This document shows positions 17,692 through 26,294 of a stretch of DNA of 64,000 nt, piece by piece; position 1 is the stretch's first letter; each line of letters starts with the position of its first letter. The translations under genes and the position numbers were made by a program. The notes beneath the pieces were generated by a model, which was given only the letters and a program-made list of their open reading frames with translations, was not told the origin of the DNA and searched no databases. The DNA comes from Endozoicomonas sp. SCSIO W0465. Its GTDB lineage: Bacteria > Pseudomonadota > Gammaproteobacteria > Pseudomonadales > Endozoicomonadaceae. The stretch spans positions 6,494,501 through 6,558,500 of the forward strand of contig NZ_CP092417.1 of NCBI RefSeq assembly GCF_023716865.1, in the 5' to 3' direction.

Positions 17692-19220
17692 GCTCGACTT
17701 TAGAGTTTTAAGAGCACAATAGTTCCGGCGCATAATCTGCTAAAAGCAACCATCCCCAATGACGAAATTCGAGATGGTTGCCATGCTCACTTCAGATCAT
17801 CAAGTAATCCTCAGGGAGCTCGCTTCATATACAACCTTTCTTGCTGGAGCGCTATCATCAACTGCAGTACCAACGTTCTGCGAACTGCTGTTCGGTTGCA
17901 TGCTTTCAGCCGACGGCTTTGTTACACAGGCGTTGTTAACAATTGATTTTCATTGTGTGTGGAGCAGCTACCACCACTGGCTATCTCAGGGCAAGTGGCA
18001 ATGGAAGAACTTGGCACGCCACTTGATCCGTCTGGTCTGCTCCAAAGCTCCTGAGAATCAACCTGTGGTCCTGGGGCTTGATGACTGGGTAATCGAACGG
18101 TTTTCCGACAAAGCCCCTGCTTGTCGTACACATCATCAACACAGCAAGAAACGCAATCGGCCGACGTACATCTGGGGGCAGTGTTGGGTTTCCCTGGCCA
18201 TCATATTTGAGCGGGCTGCAGATGAAGTATTTACCGCCATACCGGTGATCTCATTTCCGACACCAGCTTCAGGTAACACCAGCAAACTGAAAATTGCCGT
18301 GGCCATGCTCAGGGTGGTACGCAATGAAGTGAAGGATCGAGTGCTACGCCTGCTAACCGATTGCTGGTATATGAACTGGACACTGATAAAGCCAGCTCTG
18401 GAAATGAACATAGAAGTTGTTGGTCAGATACCTTCAAATCGGGCCCTCTATGCTTTGCCGCCAGCACCCACCGTAAAGAAGCGAGGGCGCCCAAAAAAGT
18501 ACGGCATCAAGATGACGACAGAACAGGTTAAGAAACTGCCGGAAGAAAAAGCAACAGTATGGATGTACGGCAAATTTCGCAAAATACGTTATCGTACCCT
18601 GATCTGTCGCGCCAGATTCCTTAAAGGTCGTGAAGTACGCGTCGTCTGGAGTCGCTTTGAAAATGACAAAGGTCTGACCGAAAGCAGAATATTCATCTCG
18701 ACCAATCCGGAACTTGAGGGACTGGAGGTGCTTCGTGCCTATTCCCGGAGATGGCCGGTAGAGCCAATGTTTCACCAACTCAAACATGCTTTTGGCTGTT
18801 GCCATTTATGGCAGCAGAAATTGCGAACACTGCTTCGATGGATGCATTTGAAAATGGCAGGCTATGCATTATTGCAGTTATTAACCGTTTGTAAAAATCA
18901 GGCATGTCTGAATATTTCTCGGATACCCTGGAGAAGCCCGGATACAACCACTGCAGGCATGATGAAAATTGCTCTTTCAGGAATTATTCCGAGGTTCTCT
19001 ATTCGCAAGGGCTGGAACAGATATAAGCAAAAATATGAGTTCAATTTTCGCGATCTGATCGACCAGTTAATACCGGATAATTCAGAAGCAGCATAACTAA
19101 AGGCTTTTAGGCAAAAAACGGAAGTAATAACGAACTTGGAAAAACAGTTCACTGATTTCGGCTTGCTTCACTATAAAAAGCTGACCGAATTATCGTTTTA
19201 TACAGACTCTAAAGTCGAGC
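17692..19220 (+). mobile_element. IS701-like element in the cryptochrome DASH gene
   Basis: Ends GCTCGACTTTAGAGT and the reverse complement ACTCTAAAGTCGAGC delimit 1,529 bp. The left flank is cryptochrome coding sequence; the right flank is an IS66-type copy lacking its first ~39 bp. No target duplication is found, so a deletion has removed one original flank. Confidence 0.8.
17759..19096 (+). CDS. DDE transposase, IS701/IS4-like
   Basis: This 445-residue protein has catalytic candidates in VLGLDDWVIERFS (first Asp), LLTDCWYMNW (second Asp) and RRWPVEPMFHQLKH (Glu). A basic KKRGRPKKYG patch near 240 may contact DNA. The family call rests on these motifs and could be another IS4-superfamily branch. 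It is intact. Confidence 0.8.
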   Translation: MTKFEMVAMLTSDHQVILRELASYTTFLAGALSSTAVPTFCELLFGCMLSADGFVTQALLTIDFHCVWSSYHHWLSQGKWQWKNLARHLIRLVCSKAPENQPVVLGLDDWVIERFSDKAPACRTHHQHSKKRNRPTYIWGQCWVSLAIIFERAADEVFTAIPVISFPTPASGNTSKLKIAVAMLRVVRNEVKDRVLRLLTDCWYMNWTLIKPALEMNIEVVGQIPSNRALYALPPAPTVKKRGRPKKYGIKMTTEQVKKLPEEKATVWMYGKFRKIRYRTLICRARFLKGREVRVVWSRFENDKGLTESRIFISTNPELEGLEVLRAYSRRWPVEPMFHQLKHAFGCCHLWQQKLRTLLRWMHLKMAGYALLQLLTVCKNQACLNISRIPWRSPDTTTAGMMKIALSGIIPRFSIRKGWNRYKQKYEFNFRDLIDQLIPDNSEAA

Positions 19221-20285
19221 TGATTTTTATACCATCCTCTTAAGCACCATTTTTCCACAATATTCGCCAGCATGATTCCAGAACTACCCGCAACTATGTC
19301 GGCTGAGATTCTCTTGAAAGAGAATGCAGAGCTGCGGATGAGAGTTGCCTGTCTGGAAGAGCGATGTCGAGAATTGGAAGAAAAGGTTGGCAAGAACAGT
19401 CAAAACAGCAGCAAGCCGCCATCGTCTGATGGTTATCAAAAACCTTGTAAAAACAGTAATTCTCCAGATCATTCTGACGACCTTTCCGCAGATAAAGATA
19501 CCGATCCATCGGATGAAAAACCCAATCCTAAAAGTCTGAGACAGTCTTCTGGTAATAAAGCCGGTGGAAAGAAAGGGCATCAGGGCACTTGTCTTAAACA
19601 GGTCGATATCCCTGACTATATTGAGTACCTTCCGGTTAAAGAATGCAATAAATGTCAGGCGTCTCTTCTTGATAGTGAGCCGGTCAAATATATTGAACGA
19701 CAGGTGTTTGAACCAGGGAGACCGGGTGAATTTGAAGTAACGGCCCATAGAGCTGAAGTAAAAATCTGCACTTGTGGTTGTCGGAATCAGGCTGAATTCC
19801 CGGAAGGTGTTACCGCTGCCGCACAATATGGCTCAGCCACACAGGCTATGGCCGTCTATCTTAACCAATACCATTTCCTGCCTTTTAAGCGCGTGTCAGA
19901 GTATTTTAATACTCTCTATAAAATGAGTGTAAGTGCAGGCACTGTCGCCAATTTTGTGGCCAGAACCTATGAAAATCTGGCTTCTACTGAAGAGGTTATT
20001 CGTGACGCCTTGCGGGAATCGTCTGTTGCCGGAGCCGATGAAACGGGTATGCGGGCCGAGGGCTCTTTGCACTGGCTACACGTTATGCGGGATGAACAAT
20101 GGACGCTCTACTACTTGTCTGAAAAGCGAGGTCGTGAGGCCATGGACACGATGGGCATACTGCTAACATTTGCAGGCGTTCTGGTTCATGATCATTGGAA
20201 ATCCTATTTTGCATATGCGGCAACTCACGTACTTTGCAATGCCCATCACCTGAGGGAGCTTTTGGGTGTTGTTGATAGGGACAGC
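19221..20285 (+). mobile_element. IS66-family element 'b', truncated copy D1
   Basis: It begins at TGATTTTTATACC, lacking the first ~39 bp of the intact element, and stops after GGGACAGC, about two thirds through the transposase gene. It lies head-on to copy D2, giving a long inverted repeat of about 1 kb around a short centre. One residue differs from other copies (KDTDPS instead of KGTDPS). Confidence 0.88.
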
Positions 20286-20303
20286 GTACTATTCCAGCAC
20301 TGA
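19272..20303 (+). pseudogene. Truncated IS66-type transposase (copy D1)
   Basis: The first ~338 residues match the 504-residue transposase at 28627-30141, including the coiled-coil N terminus, the CxxC pairs (KECNKC, CTCGC) and the first catalytic motif AGADETGM. The frame then runs into the neighbouring copy and stops. The C-terminal catalytic Glu region is missing, so it is inactive. Confidence 0.88.
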
Positions 20304-21804
20304 GCAAAGGCATATTACAGTAATTCCGAACAGCTCTATGAAGTGATTGATATATGTCCATTCCCTGTTTTCTGGCAGACGACAAATAGCTGCGAATCCG
20401 TGCAAACATAGAACCACCGTCTGCACTCCTGAAGCAGCCTGAGATTTTCTGCTTTAACTTGGCCATTCGAACATCCCGCTCACTGCCATTGTTATCGAAG
20501 GGAATGGTAAAATCTGACATGAAGCGCAGTGTCTCAGCCTTGAACTCAGTGAGTCGTTTGAAGAGATTGTAAGCTTTAGTATTCTTGACTTTCTTGCGCT
20601 TAAGCTCCTCTCGTTGCTTCTCCATATAGACGACTTCTTTCATTAGAGCCCGCTGAAGCAACCGGTCATAAATCTTCTCGATTCGTTCACAGACAACACT
20701 TGGCATCTGTAGCATACCTATGGTCTTAAAGCCCTTGCAGTAATGCCAGGAAAGCCTCAGTAGCTTCATCAATCGCAACGCCAGTTGATTGCTGTCCCTA
20801 TCAACAACACCCAAAAGCTCCCTCAGGTGATGGGCATTGCAAAGTACGTGAGTTGCCGCATATGCAAAATAGGATTTCCAATGATCATGAACCAGAACGC
20901 CTGCAAATGTTAGCAGTATGCCCATCGTGTCCATGGCCTCACGACCTCGCTTTTCAGACAAGTAGTAGAGCGTCCATTGTTCATCCCGCATAACGTGTAG
21001 CCAGTGCAAAGAGCCCTCGGCCCGCATACCCGTTTCATCGGCTCCGGCAACAGACGATTCCCGCAAGGCGTCACGAATAACCTCTTCAGTAGAAGCCAGA
21101 TTTTCATAGGTTCTGGCCACAAAATTGGCGACAGTGCCTGCACTTACACTCATTTTATAGAGAGTATTAAAATACTCTGACACGCGCTTAAAAGGCAGGA
21201 AATGGTATTGGTTAAGATAGACGGCCATAGCCTGTGTGGCTGAGCCATATTGTGCGGCAGCGGTAACACCTTCCGGGAATTCAGCCTGATTCCGACAACC
21301 ACAAGTGCAGATTTTTACTTCAGCTCTATGGGCCGTTACTTCAAATTCACCCGGTCTCCCTGGTTCAAACACCTGTCGTTCAATATATTTGACCGGCTCA
21401 CTATCAAGAAGAGACGCCTGACATTTATTGCATTCTTTAACCGGAAGGTACTCAATATAGTCAGGGATATCGACCTGTTTAAGACAAGTGCCCTGATGCC
21501 CTTTCTTTCCACCGGCTTTATTACCAGAAGACTGTCTCAGACTTTTAGGATTGGGTTTTTCATCCGATGGATCGGTACCTTTATCTGCGGAAAGGTCGTC
21601 AGAATGATCTGGAGAATTACTGTTTTTACAAGGTTTTTGATAACCATCAGACGATGGCGGCTTGCTGCTGTTTTGACTGTTCTTGCCAACCTTTTCTTCC
21701 AATTCTCGACATCGCTCTTCCAGACAGGCAACTCTCATCCGCAGCTCTGCATTCTCTTTCAAGAGAATCTCAGCCGACATAGTTGCGGGTAGTTCTGGAA
21801 TCAT
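20083..21804 (-). CDS. IS66-type transposase (copy D2), C-terminal read-through
   Basis: Residues 1-503 match the intact transposase, with AGADETGM, VHDHWKSYF and NNGSERDVR as likely catalytic Asp, Asp and Glu. The indels in the terminal repeat replace the normal LLSAE-stop, so the frame continues 70 codons antisense through copy D1. The extension (from LLSAG to SRASIVHPA) is not a natural domain. Whether the protein still works is unknown. Confidence 0.75.
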   Translation of the reverse strand: MIPELPATMSAEILLKENAELRMRVACLEERCRELEEKVGKNSQNSSKPPSSDGYQKPCKNSNSPDHSDDLSADKGTDPSDEKPNPKSLRQSSGNKAGGKKGHQGTCLKQVDIPDYIEYLPVKECNKCQASLLDSEPVKYIERQVFEPGRPGEFEVTAHRAEVKICTCGCRNQAEFPEGVTAAAQYGSATQAMAVYLNQYHFLPFKRVSEYFNTLYKMSVSAGTVANFVARTYENLASTEEVIRDALRESSVAGADETGMRAEGSLHWLHVMRDEQWTLYYLSEKRGREAMDTMGILLTFAGVLVHDHWKSYFAYAATHVLCNAHHLRELLGVVDRDSNQLALRLMKLLRLSWHYCKGFKTIGMLQMPSVVCERIEKIYDRLLQRALMKEVVYMEKQREELKRKKVKNTKAYNLFKRLTEFKAETLRFMSDFTIPFDNNGSERDVRMAKLKQKISGCFRSADGGSMFARIRSYLSSARKQGMDIYQSLHRAVRNYCNMPLLSAGIVRCPYQQHPKAPSGDGHCKVRELPHMQNRISNDHEPERLQMLAVCPSCPWPHDLAFQTSSRASIVHPA

Positions 21805-21893
21805 GCTGGCGAATATTGTGGAAAAATGGTGCTTAAGAGGATGGTATAAAAATCAGAAAATTCCAGATTTATGTGGGGGTGCTGAACAGTTAC
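20286..21893 (-). mobile_element. IS66-family element 'b', copy D2
   Basis: At 1,608 bp it has the full length of copy E (28623-30230). The upstream end GTAACTGTTCAGCAC is perfect and joins cryptochrome sequence at 21894. The downstream end reads GTACTATTCCAGCAC instead of GTAACTATTCAGCAC, an indel pair that shifts the end of the transposase frame. Confidence 0.85.
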
Positions 21894-22490
21894 GATCTGC
21901 CAACTCAAAAGGCAGTTTTTCTTGCTGAAACAGGGTATATGTGGCCACTTCGTTGAAGGTCACTGAGGGAAAGCGCTGCTTCAGGGATTGCCAGTACACA
22001 AGCTCCTGATAACCCACATTCTGGCTGCGATAGACGGTATCAATTCCATGGGCTCGCAACAGTTGCTCCATAACCTGAAGCGGATTCTGCAAACGAATCA
22101 GCAGTTTCTGCCGCCGTTGTTCAAGCTCTGATTCAAGATGCCGGATACTCTCCCTCAGGAAACGCCAGCGATGATCCCCCATAACCCTTGACTGATAACG
22201 GCCCGGTTTGAACCACGAAGGATCAACACAATAGACGCACAGCAAGTGTTTGCAGCTACCCGCCGCTGCCATAAAGGCCCGGTTGTCACTCAGTCTCAGA
22301 TCATTGGTAAACAGAAACAGCGTTGTTCCCTGCAAAAGTGATACCCTCCAAACCGGTTAGCCCTGCACTCTTTGATAAATTCTATGCGATCTGTGCATTT
22401 TATACGTTACTTTTTCCAAACCACGGCAAACATGGCCTTAAGACCGATAACGCTATGTCATTAATAGAAATTTCATGGTTTTATTATTAA

Positions 22491-23598
22491 CTCAAGTTAC
22501 GCACCTTGCTGAAAATCAGCCATTATTGGTGGCATGAAAAATGATCTCATAGAACTTTATTCTGACTACCTGTTGTCGTCGTCTGGGAAGACCACTGCAA
22601 CGGGAGTGTCAGAGCTTTTGGATAATGTCTACAGTCATGACCAATTCACCCGATTGCTTTCAAACAATGAGTTTACCAGTCGTGACTTATGGCTTTACGT
22701 TAAACCCGTCGTGCGACAGGTTGAGTGCAGTGATGGGGTTTTGATCTTTGACGATACGATTCAGGAAAAGCAGTTCAGCAAAGAGAATGCCCTGAACACC
22801 TGGCATTTTGATCATACAAAAAATCGCACCGTGAAAGGTATAAATCTGCTCAATGCACACTACCATGCCGGAGATGCGTCGATTCCTGTCGCCTATAAAT
22901 TGATCGAGAAAACCATCCTGTACACCGACTTGAAGACAAAAAAGGTAAGACGATATGCAGAGCAAACCAAAAATGAAATGATGCGGGAGATGCTGATGAT
23001 TTGCTGCCATAACCAGCTTATGTTCCGCTATGTCCTTGCAGATAGCTGGTTTTGCTCAAACGACAATATGATGTTTATTCGACACGACTGTAATAAACAT
23101 TTCCTGATGGCGATGAAGTCAAACCGCAAGGTATCCCTCAGTCTGGACGACAAATTACAAGGCCGTTCACAGCGTATAGATACTGTTGATTTTTCAGAAG
23201 ATAAGCCTGTACAAGGGTGGATAGCAGGTGTCGATTTCCCTGTTCTGCTATACCGTCAGGTCTTTAAAAACAAAGACGGAAGCACAGGCATTCTCTATCT
23301 GGTTTGCAGCGATCTTGACTGTGATGCCGAGACTCTCAAGGCAATCTACGAGAAACGGTGGAAAGTCGAGGTCTTCCATAAAACGCTGAAATCGAATGCG
23401 TCAATGGCCAAGTCACCGGCGCATACTGTGAGAACACAGAGTAATCATATCTTTCTTTCAATTTACTCAGCCTTCAGGTTGGAAGTATTGTCATTGAAAG
23501 TAAATCTGAATCACTTTCAGCTCAGAGCCAAAATCTATATGGCAGGGCTGAAAGCTTCGTTGGGGCAGCTGAGAGAGCTGTTAGCTGCGTAACTTCAG
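22491..23598 (+). mobile_element. Second IS701/IS4-like element, upstream of blc
   Basis: Ends CTCAAGTTACGCA and CTGAAGTTACGCA are inverted repeats of a 1,108-bp element. TTATTAA flanks both sides as a probable target duplication. It ends 37 bases before the blc start codon and may have displaced or supplied its promoter. Confidence 0.82.
22534..23592 (+). CDS. DDE transposase, IS701/IS4-like
   Basis: This 352-residue protein has catalytic motifs VLIFDDTIQE (first Asp), VLADSWFCSND (second Asp) and YEKRWKVEVFHKTLK, a Y-R-E-K type signature with the Glu. The frame is complete. It is unlike the 445-residue protein at 17759, so it belongs to a different element. Confidence 0.85.
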   Translation: MKNDLIELYSDYLLSSSGKTTATGVSELLDNVYSHDQFTRLLSNNEFTSRDLWLYVKPVVRQVECSDGVLIFDDTIQEKQFSKENALNTWHFDHTKNRTVKGINLLNAHYHAGDASIPVAYKLIEKTILYTDLKTKKVRRYAEQTKNEMMREMLMICCHNQLMFRYVLADSWFCSNDNMMFIRHDCNKHFLMAMKSNRKVSLSLDDKLQGRSQRIDTVDFSEDKPVQGWIAGVDFPVLLYRQVFKNKDGSTGILYLVCSDLDCDAETLKAIYEKRWKVEVFHKTLKSNASMAKSPAHTVRTQSNHIFLSIYSAFRLEVLSLKVNLNHFQLRAKIYMAGLKASLGQLRELLAA

Positions 23599-23635
23599 TT
23601 ATTAAATACCGCAAACCTGATAAGGGTAAATTACC

Positions 23636-24163
23636 GTGAGAATCATTAAAATTATTTCACTGATAGCACTGCTGACCGGTTGCACAGGGATTCCTGAAGG
23701 CATTACACCGGTAAAGCCATTTGAGGTAAACCGCTATACCGGTAAATGGTATGAAATAGCCCGACTGGATCATCGCTTTGAACGGGGTCTTTCTCATATC
23801 ACCGCAGAATACTCAAGTAACCCTGATGGCAGTATTCGTGTCATCAACTCAGGATACTCCACTGAGGCAGGTGAGCGTAAGCAGGCCGAGGGCAAAGCGA
23901 AATTCGTCAGAGACGATGACGAAGGCTATCTTAAGGTTTCCTTTTTTGGCCCCTTCTACGGTTCATACATCATTTTTGAGCTTGACCAGCAAGGCTATGA
24001 GTACGCCTTTATTTCAGGAAACGATAAAGACTATCTCTGGTTGCTGGCCAGGACGCCCACTGTCAGTGATCAGGTTAAATCACAGTTCATCAACAAAGCC
24101 AAAGCACTTGGATTTGATACCGAGCAATTGATCTTTGTTGATCAGAGCAGTCCTCTCAAATAG
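23636..24163 (+). CDS. blc: Outer-membrane lipocalin Blc
   Basis: This 175-residue lipoprotein starts at GTG. The signal peptide ends in LLTGC (lipidated Cys16). The lipocalin core starts with GKWYEIARL, the conserved GxW motif, followed by the single beta-barrel pattern of Blc. Blc binds fatty acids and lysophospholipids at the inner face of the outer membrane and helps envelope maintenance under stress. The length and C terminus are normal. A strong terminator follows. Confidence 0.93.
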   Translation: MRIIKIISLIALLTGCTGIPEGITPVKPFEVNRYTGKWYEIARLDHRFERGLSHITAEYSSNPDGSIRVINSGYSTEAGERKQAEGKAKFVRDDDEGYLKVSFFGPFYGSYIIFELDQQGYEYAFISGNDKDYLWLLARTPTVSDQVKSQFINKAKALGFDTEQLIFVDQSSPLK

Positions 24164-24174
24164 GCTTTCTCCCC

Positions 24175-24225
24175 GCATTCCGTCGATAATCAGGGTATAT
24201 CTACGGAATGCAATCCCCCTCTTTT
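24175..24225 (+). terminator. Rho-independent terminator after blc
   Basis: GCATTCCGT pairs with ACGGAATGC (9 bp, 19-nt loop), followed by CCCCCTCTTTTTATT. It begins 11 bases after the blc stop. Confidence 0.65.
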
Positions 24226-24501
24226 TATTGTCATATACTCTGGTCCGTACTGCCTCTGACACTGACCCTCACTGAGGTGGATCATTATCCTGGCAAGTCA
24301 CATTCTAGACCATACCTGATTTTGTTCTGGCGGAGTGAGAGCCATGCCCTAACCACTTCAGATCTTTGAAAATGCCCTTTGATATAACATTTATTTGTCA
24401 ATAACAGAGTCTCCATGAGCCCCTGTTCATTTTCCAGTCAAAATTACTAACCGGCACGATGCTATAATTTTCAGATCATTTAAAGATCACGGAAGATTAT
24501 T

Positions 24502-25932
24502 ATGAGCAGCAACGGATTAGGTTCGCTTACCACATCACAAATCAATCAAATCAACCAATTAGCATCCAATCAAGGTTCCGAAAAAGATGTACTGGTGGCT
24601 CAATTCAACGGTAAGGAAATTACGTTTACTGCTATCAGACCAAGGGCCGGCTCTGATGCCAATCAGGAAAAACCTGTGAAAGGTTCTGATTTAGCGGTAC
24701 AAACTCTGGGTTTAAAGGATCGGAAAGTCTCACCCGCATTAGCAAACAAGCTCATTCAGGCCCATAAAAGAACAGCACCGGAAGATGTAATCTTCGTCGA
24801 CATGAGGGATATTACCTTCCTTAGGGAACACGTCGCTGATAGCGTTAAAGAGAGCAGAAGTTCATCCAATACATTGCATTCTGACTCGGGGTCAACAACC
24901 AGTCTCGATAGTGGCTACAGCAGTGTTTATGGCAGCACGGAATCCCTAAACACTGATGAAGATTTCCCCCGGGATAAAACAACTTCGCCTTTATCAGAAA
25001 AAGTTGCTGAATTAATTGACAAAGAAAATTATCGAGGCGCACATATTCAAATGCGTAATGAGAGTCTGGCGGCCATAAAAGGTCAACATATTACTAAAGC
25101 CAAAACACGATGGAAGAGATTTCCCTTTAGCGATGAGAAAACAGGATATGTACCTTTGCCGAAAAAAACAGCCTTATCAATTGATGAAAAACATATTCCC
25201 GCCAATAAAATCCAGTTGACCAATACCGGGTATGTCGCCATTCAGGCACCTCAAGCAGGAAATTGTAGAGGTGATATCTGGCGAGCAGCCCTTGACTCGG
25301 GGTGCAGTGTAATTTGTGATCTGACCGGAGAAAAAGACAAGCTCGGGGTAGGGAAGGGAGGACCTATTGATTCGTATTACCCAACCGGAGAAATTTCCAA
25401 AGTAGACAAAAAAATCGACAGAGAAATCGTATTTGATAATGGGATTAAAGTGAAATGCCAGTCAAAACTACAAGCAGATGGGTATGCAAAAATAAGATAT
25501 GAGGTGACTGATCCCCTTACTGGCAAAACCCACCTGATACGAAGATATCATTATACTGACTGGCCGGATCACGGAGTACCCAATGGAACAAAGGGTAAAG
25601 ACTCTCTGCTCAAGTTTATAGAAGCACTGCGCACTCATCAGGAAAATAAGAAAGAGTATTCAGACAACACAATGGTGCATTGCCTGGCAGGCGTTGGCAG
25701 AACCGGAACACTTATTGTGTTAAATGAAATCTACCGGGACATACTGTCCGGAAAATATCAAAATAGGAAGGAACTGGATCAAGCAGTATTCAAAGCTATT
25801 CAACAAGGAAGAATAGACCGGGGACCCGCCTTTGTTCAATCCGATGATCAAATCCAGTTTATCATGGATACCGTTCATACATGGCAGGATCAACGGAGCA
25901 GGGGAGAGAACATTATACCCCGGATCAAGTAA
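24502..25932 (+). CDS. Eukaryotic-type protein tyrosine phosphatase, candidate effector
   Basis: This 476-residue protein has a classical PTP domain in its second half: TGYVAIQAPQ, the WPDHG loop with Asp356 as general acid, and VHCLAGVGRTGT with catalytic Cys394 and Arg400. It should hydrolyse phosphotyrosine. The first ~200 residues are low-complexity and Ser-rich, including SLDSGYSS (DSGYSS at 136-141), which looks like a eukaryotic DSGxxS phosphodegron. No Sec signal is seen. Such architecture resembles YopH-like delivered enzymes, but no secretion system lies in the window. The preceding 338 bases hold the blc terminator and no gene. Confidence 0.9.
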   Translation: MSSNGLGSLTTSQINQINQLASNQGSEKDVLVAQFNGKEITFTAIRPRAGSDANQEKPVKGSDLAVQTLGLKDRKVSPALANKLIQAHKRTAPEDVIFVDMRDITFLREHVADSVKESRSSSNTLHSDSGSTTSLDSGYSSVYGSTESLNTDEDFPRDKTTSPLSEKVAELIDKENYRGAHIQMRNESLAAIKGQHITKAKTRWKRFPFSDEKTGYVPLPKKTALSIDEKHIPANKIQLTNTGYVAIQAPQAGNCRGDIWRAALDSGCSVICDLTGEKDKLGVGKGGPIDSYYPTGEISKVDKKIDREIVFDNGIKVKCQSKLQADGYAKIRYEVTDPLTGKTHLIRRYHYTDWPDHGVPNGTKGKDSLLKFIEALRTHQENKKEYSDNTMVHCLAGVGRTGTLIVLNEIYRDILSGKYQNRKELDQAVFKAIQQGRIDRGPAFVQSDDQIQFIMDTVHTWQDQRSRGENIIPRIK

Positions 25933-25982
25933 CAAGCGCCTTATGGTTGGTGACGTATATAGTGTCTGTCAGAAAACCCAAT

Positions 25983-26004
25983 TTGAGCCACAAGGGTGGC
26001 TCAA
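25983..26004. terminator. Hairpin between the phosphatase gene and a gene fragment
   Basis: TTGAGCCAC, a 4-nt loop and GTGGCTCAA form a perfect 9-bp stem. No T-run follows on the plus strand; a weaker TTGGGTTTT follows on the minus strand, so direction is unclear. A 14-bp unit (TTTCACAAGGCCCNG) is repeated at about 26034-26061. Confidence 0.35.
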
Positions 26005-26093
26005 TACGATTGATATCATCCAGCCAAAGCTCTTTCACAAGGCCCAGTTTCACAAGGCCCGGTGCACAGTGCATTAACGTCGCTGCTTGAGGC

Positions 26094-26247
26094 TCACTTC
26101 GCCTCATCCACCAGCATCCGGAAATAATCGGCAGCCAGCCTGAGTCGGCTGCCCGTCCAGCAAAACATTTCACCATCCACCAGTCGGGTTCTGGCAGCAA
26201 GACCCAGCGCTGCAAATTCCTGACCATGCTTATCGGTAAATGGATAC
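26094..26247 (-). pseudogene. C-terminal fragment of an unrecognised gene
   Basis: About 51 codons (YPFTDKHGQEFAALGLAART, then LRLAADYFRMLVDEAK) end at a stop at 26094. The codon use looks like coding DNA, but the fragment starts directly at an orphan IS1595-type end, so the rest of the gene is lost. I do not recognise the family. Confidence 0.5.
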
Positions 26248-26275
26248 CTGATTACCACTGATCGTACGTCATGAG
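26248..26275. repeat. Orphan terminal repeat of IS1595-family element 'b'
   Basis: 28 bases starting CCTGATTACCACTGATCG are identical to the left end of the IS1595-type element at 46518. No transposase or second end lies nearby, so this is a deletion relic or solo end. Confidence 0.65.
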
Positions 26276-26294
26276 TCATGCCCTCGTTCCCACG

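Larger units (their letters stand above)
13576..22335 (-). pseudogene. Cryptochrome DASH, broken by nested elements and an internal deletion
   Basis: The N-terminal part (21894-22335) reads FLFTNDLRLSDNRAF...YCVDPSWFKPGRY, a photolyase alpha/beta domain of about 147 residues, ending in LPFELAD at an IS66-type copy. The C-terminal part is 17615-17691 plus 13576-14008. With the IS50-like copy removed it reads YWIRFELLWREYFQWYALKHG, then FQKWCAGNTPWPIVNACMK and NRGRQLVASCF, the FAD-binding DASH core, through to a stop. About 140 residues between the parts (roughly 148-287 of the usual protein) are missing, replaced by an IS701-like element and two IS66-type copies. DASH proteins bind FAD and repair cyclobutane dimers in single-stranded DNA or act as photosensors. 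No function can remain. Confidence 0.9.

Noticed and set aside
20083..20285. C-terminal extension of the 573-residue IS66 transposase as a new domain
   Set aside because: It is read-through antisense to the neighbouring IS copy after a lost stop; the encoded sequence is the reverse strand of a known transposase.
21250..21792. 180-residue open frame opposite the IS66 'b' transposase, repeated with each copy
   Set aside because: It is antisense to a well-supported transposase and repeats only because the element repeats; no ribosome site or domain.
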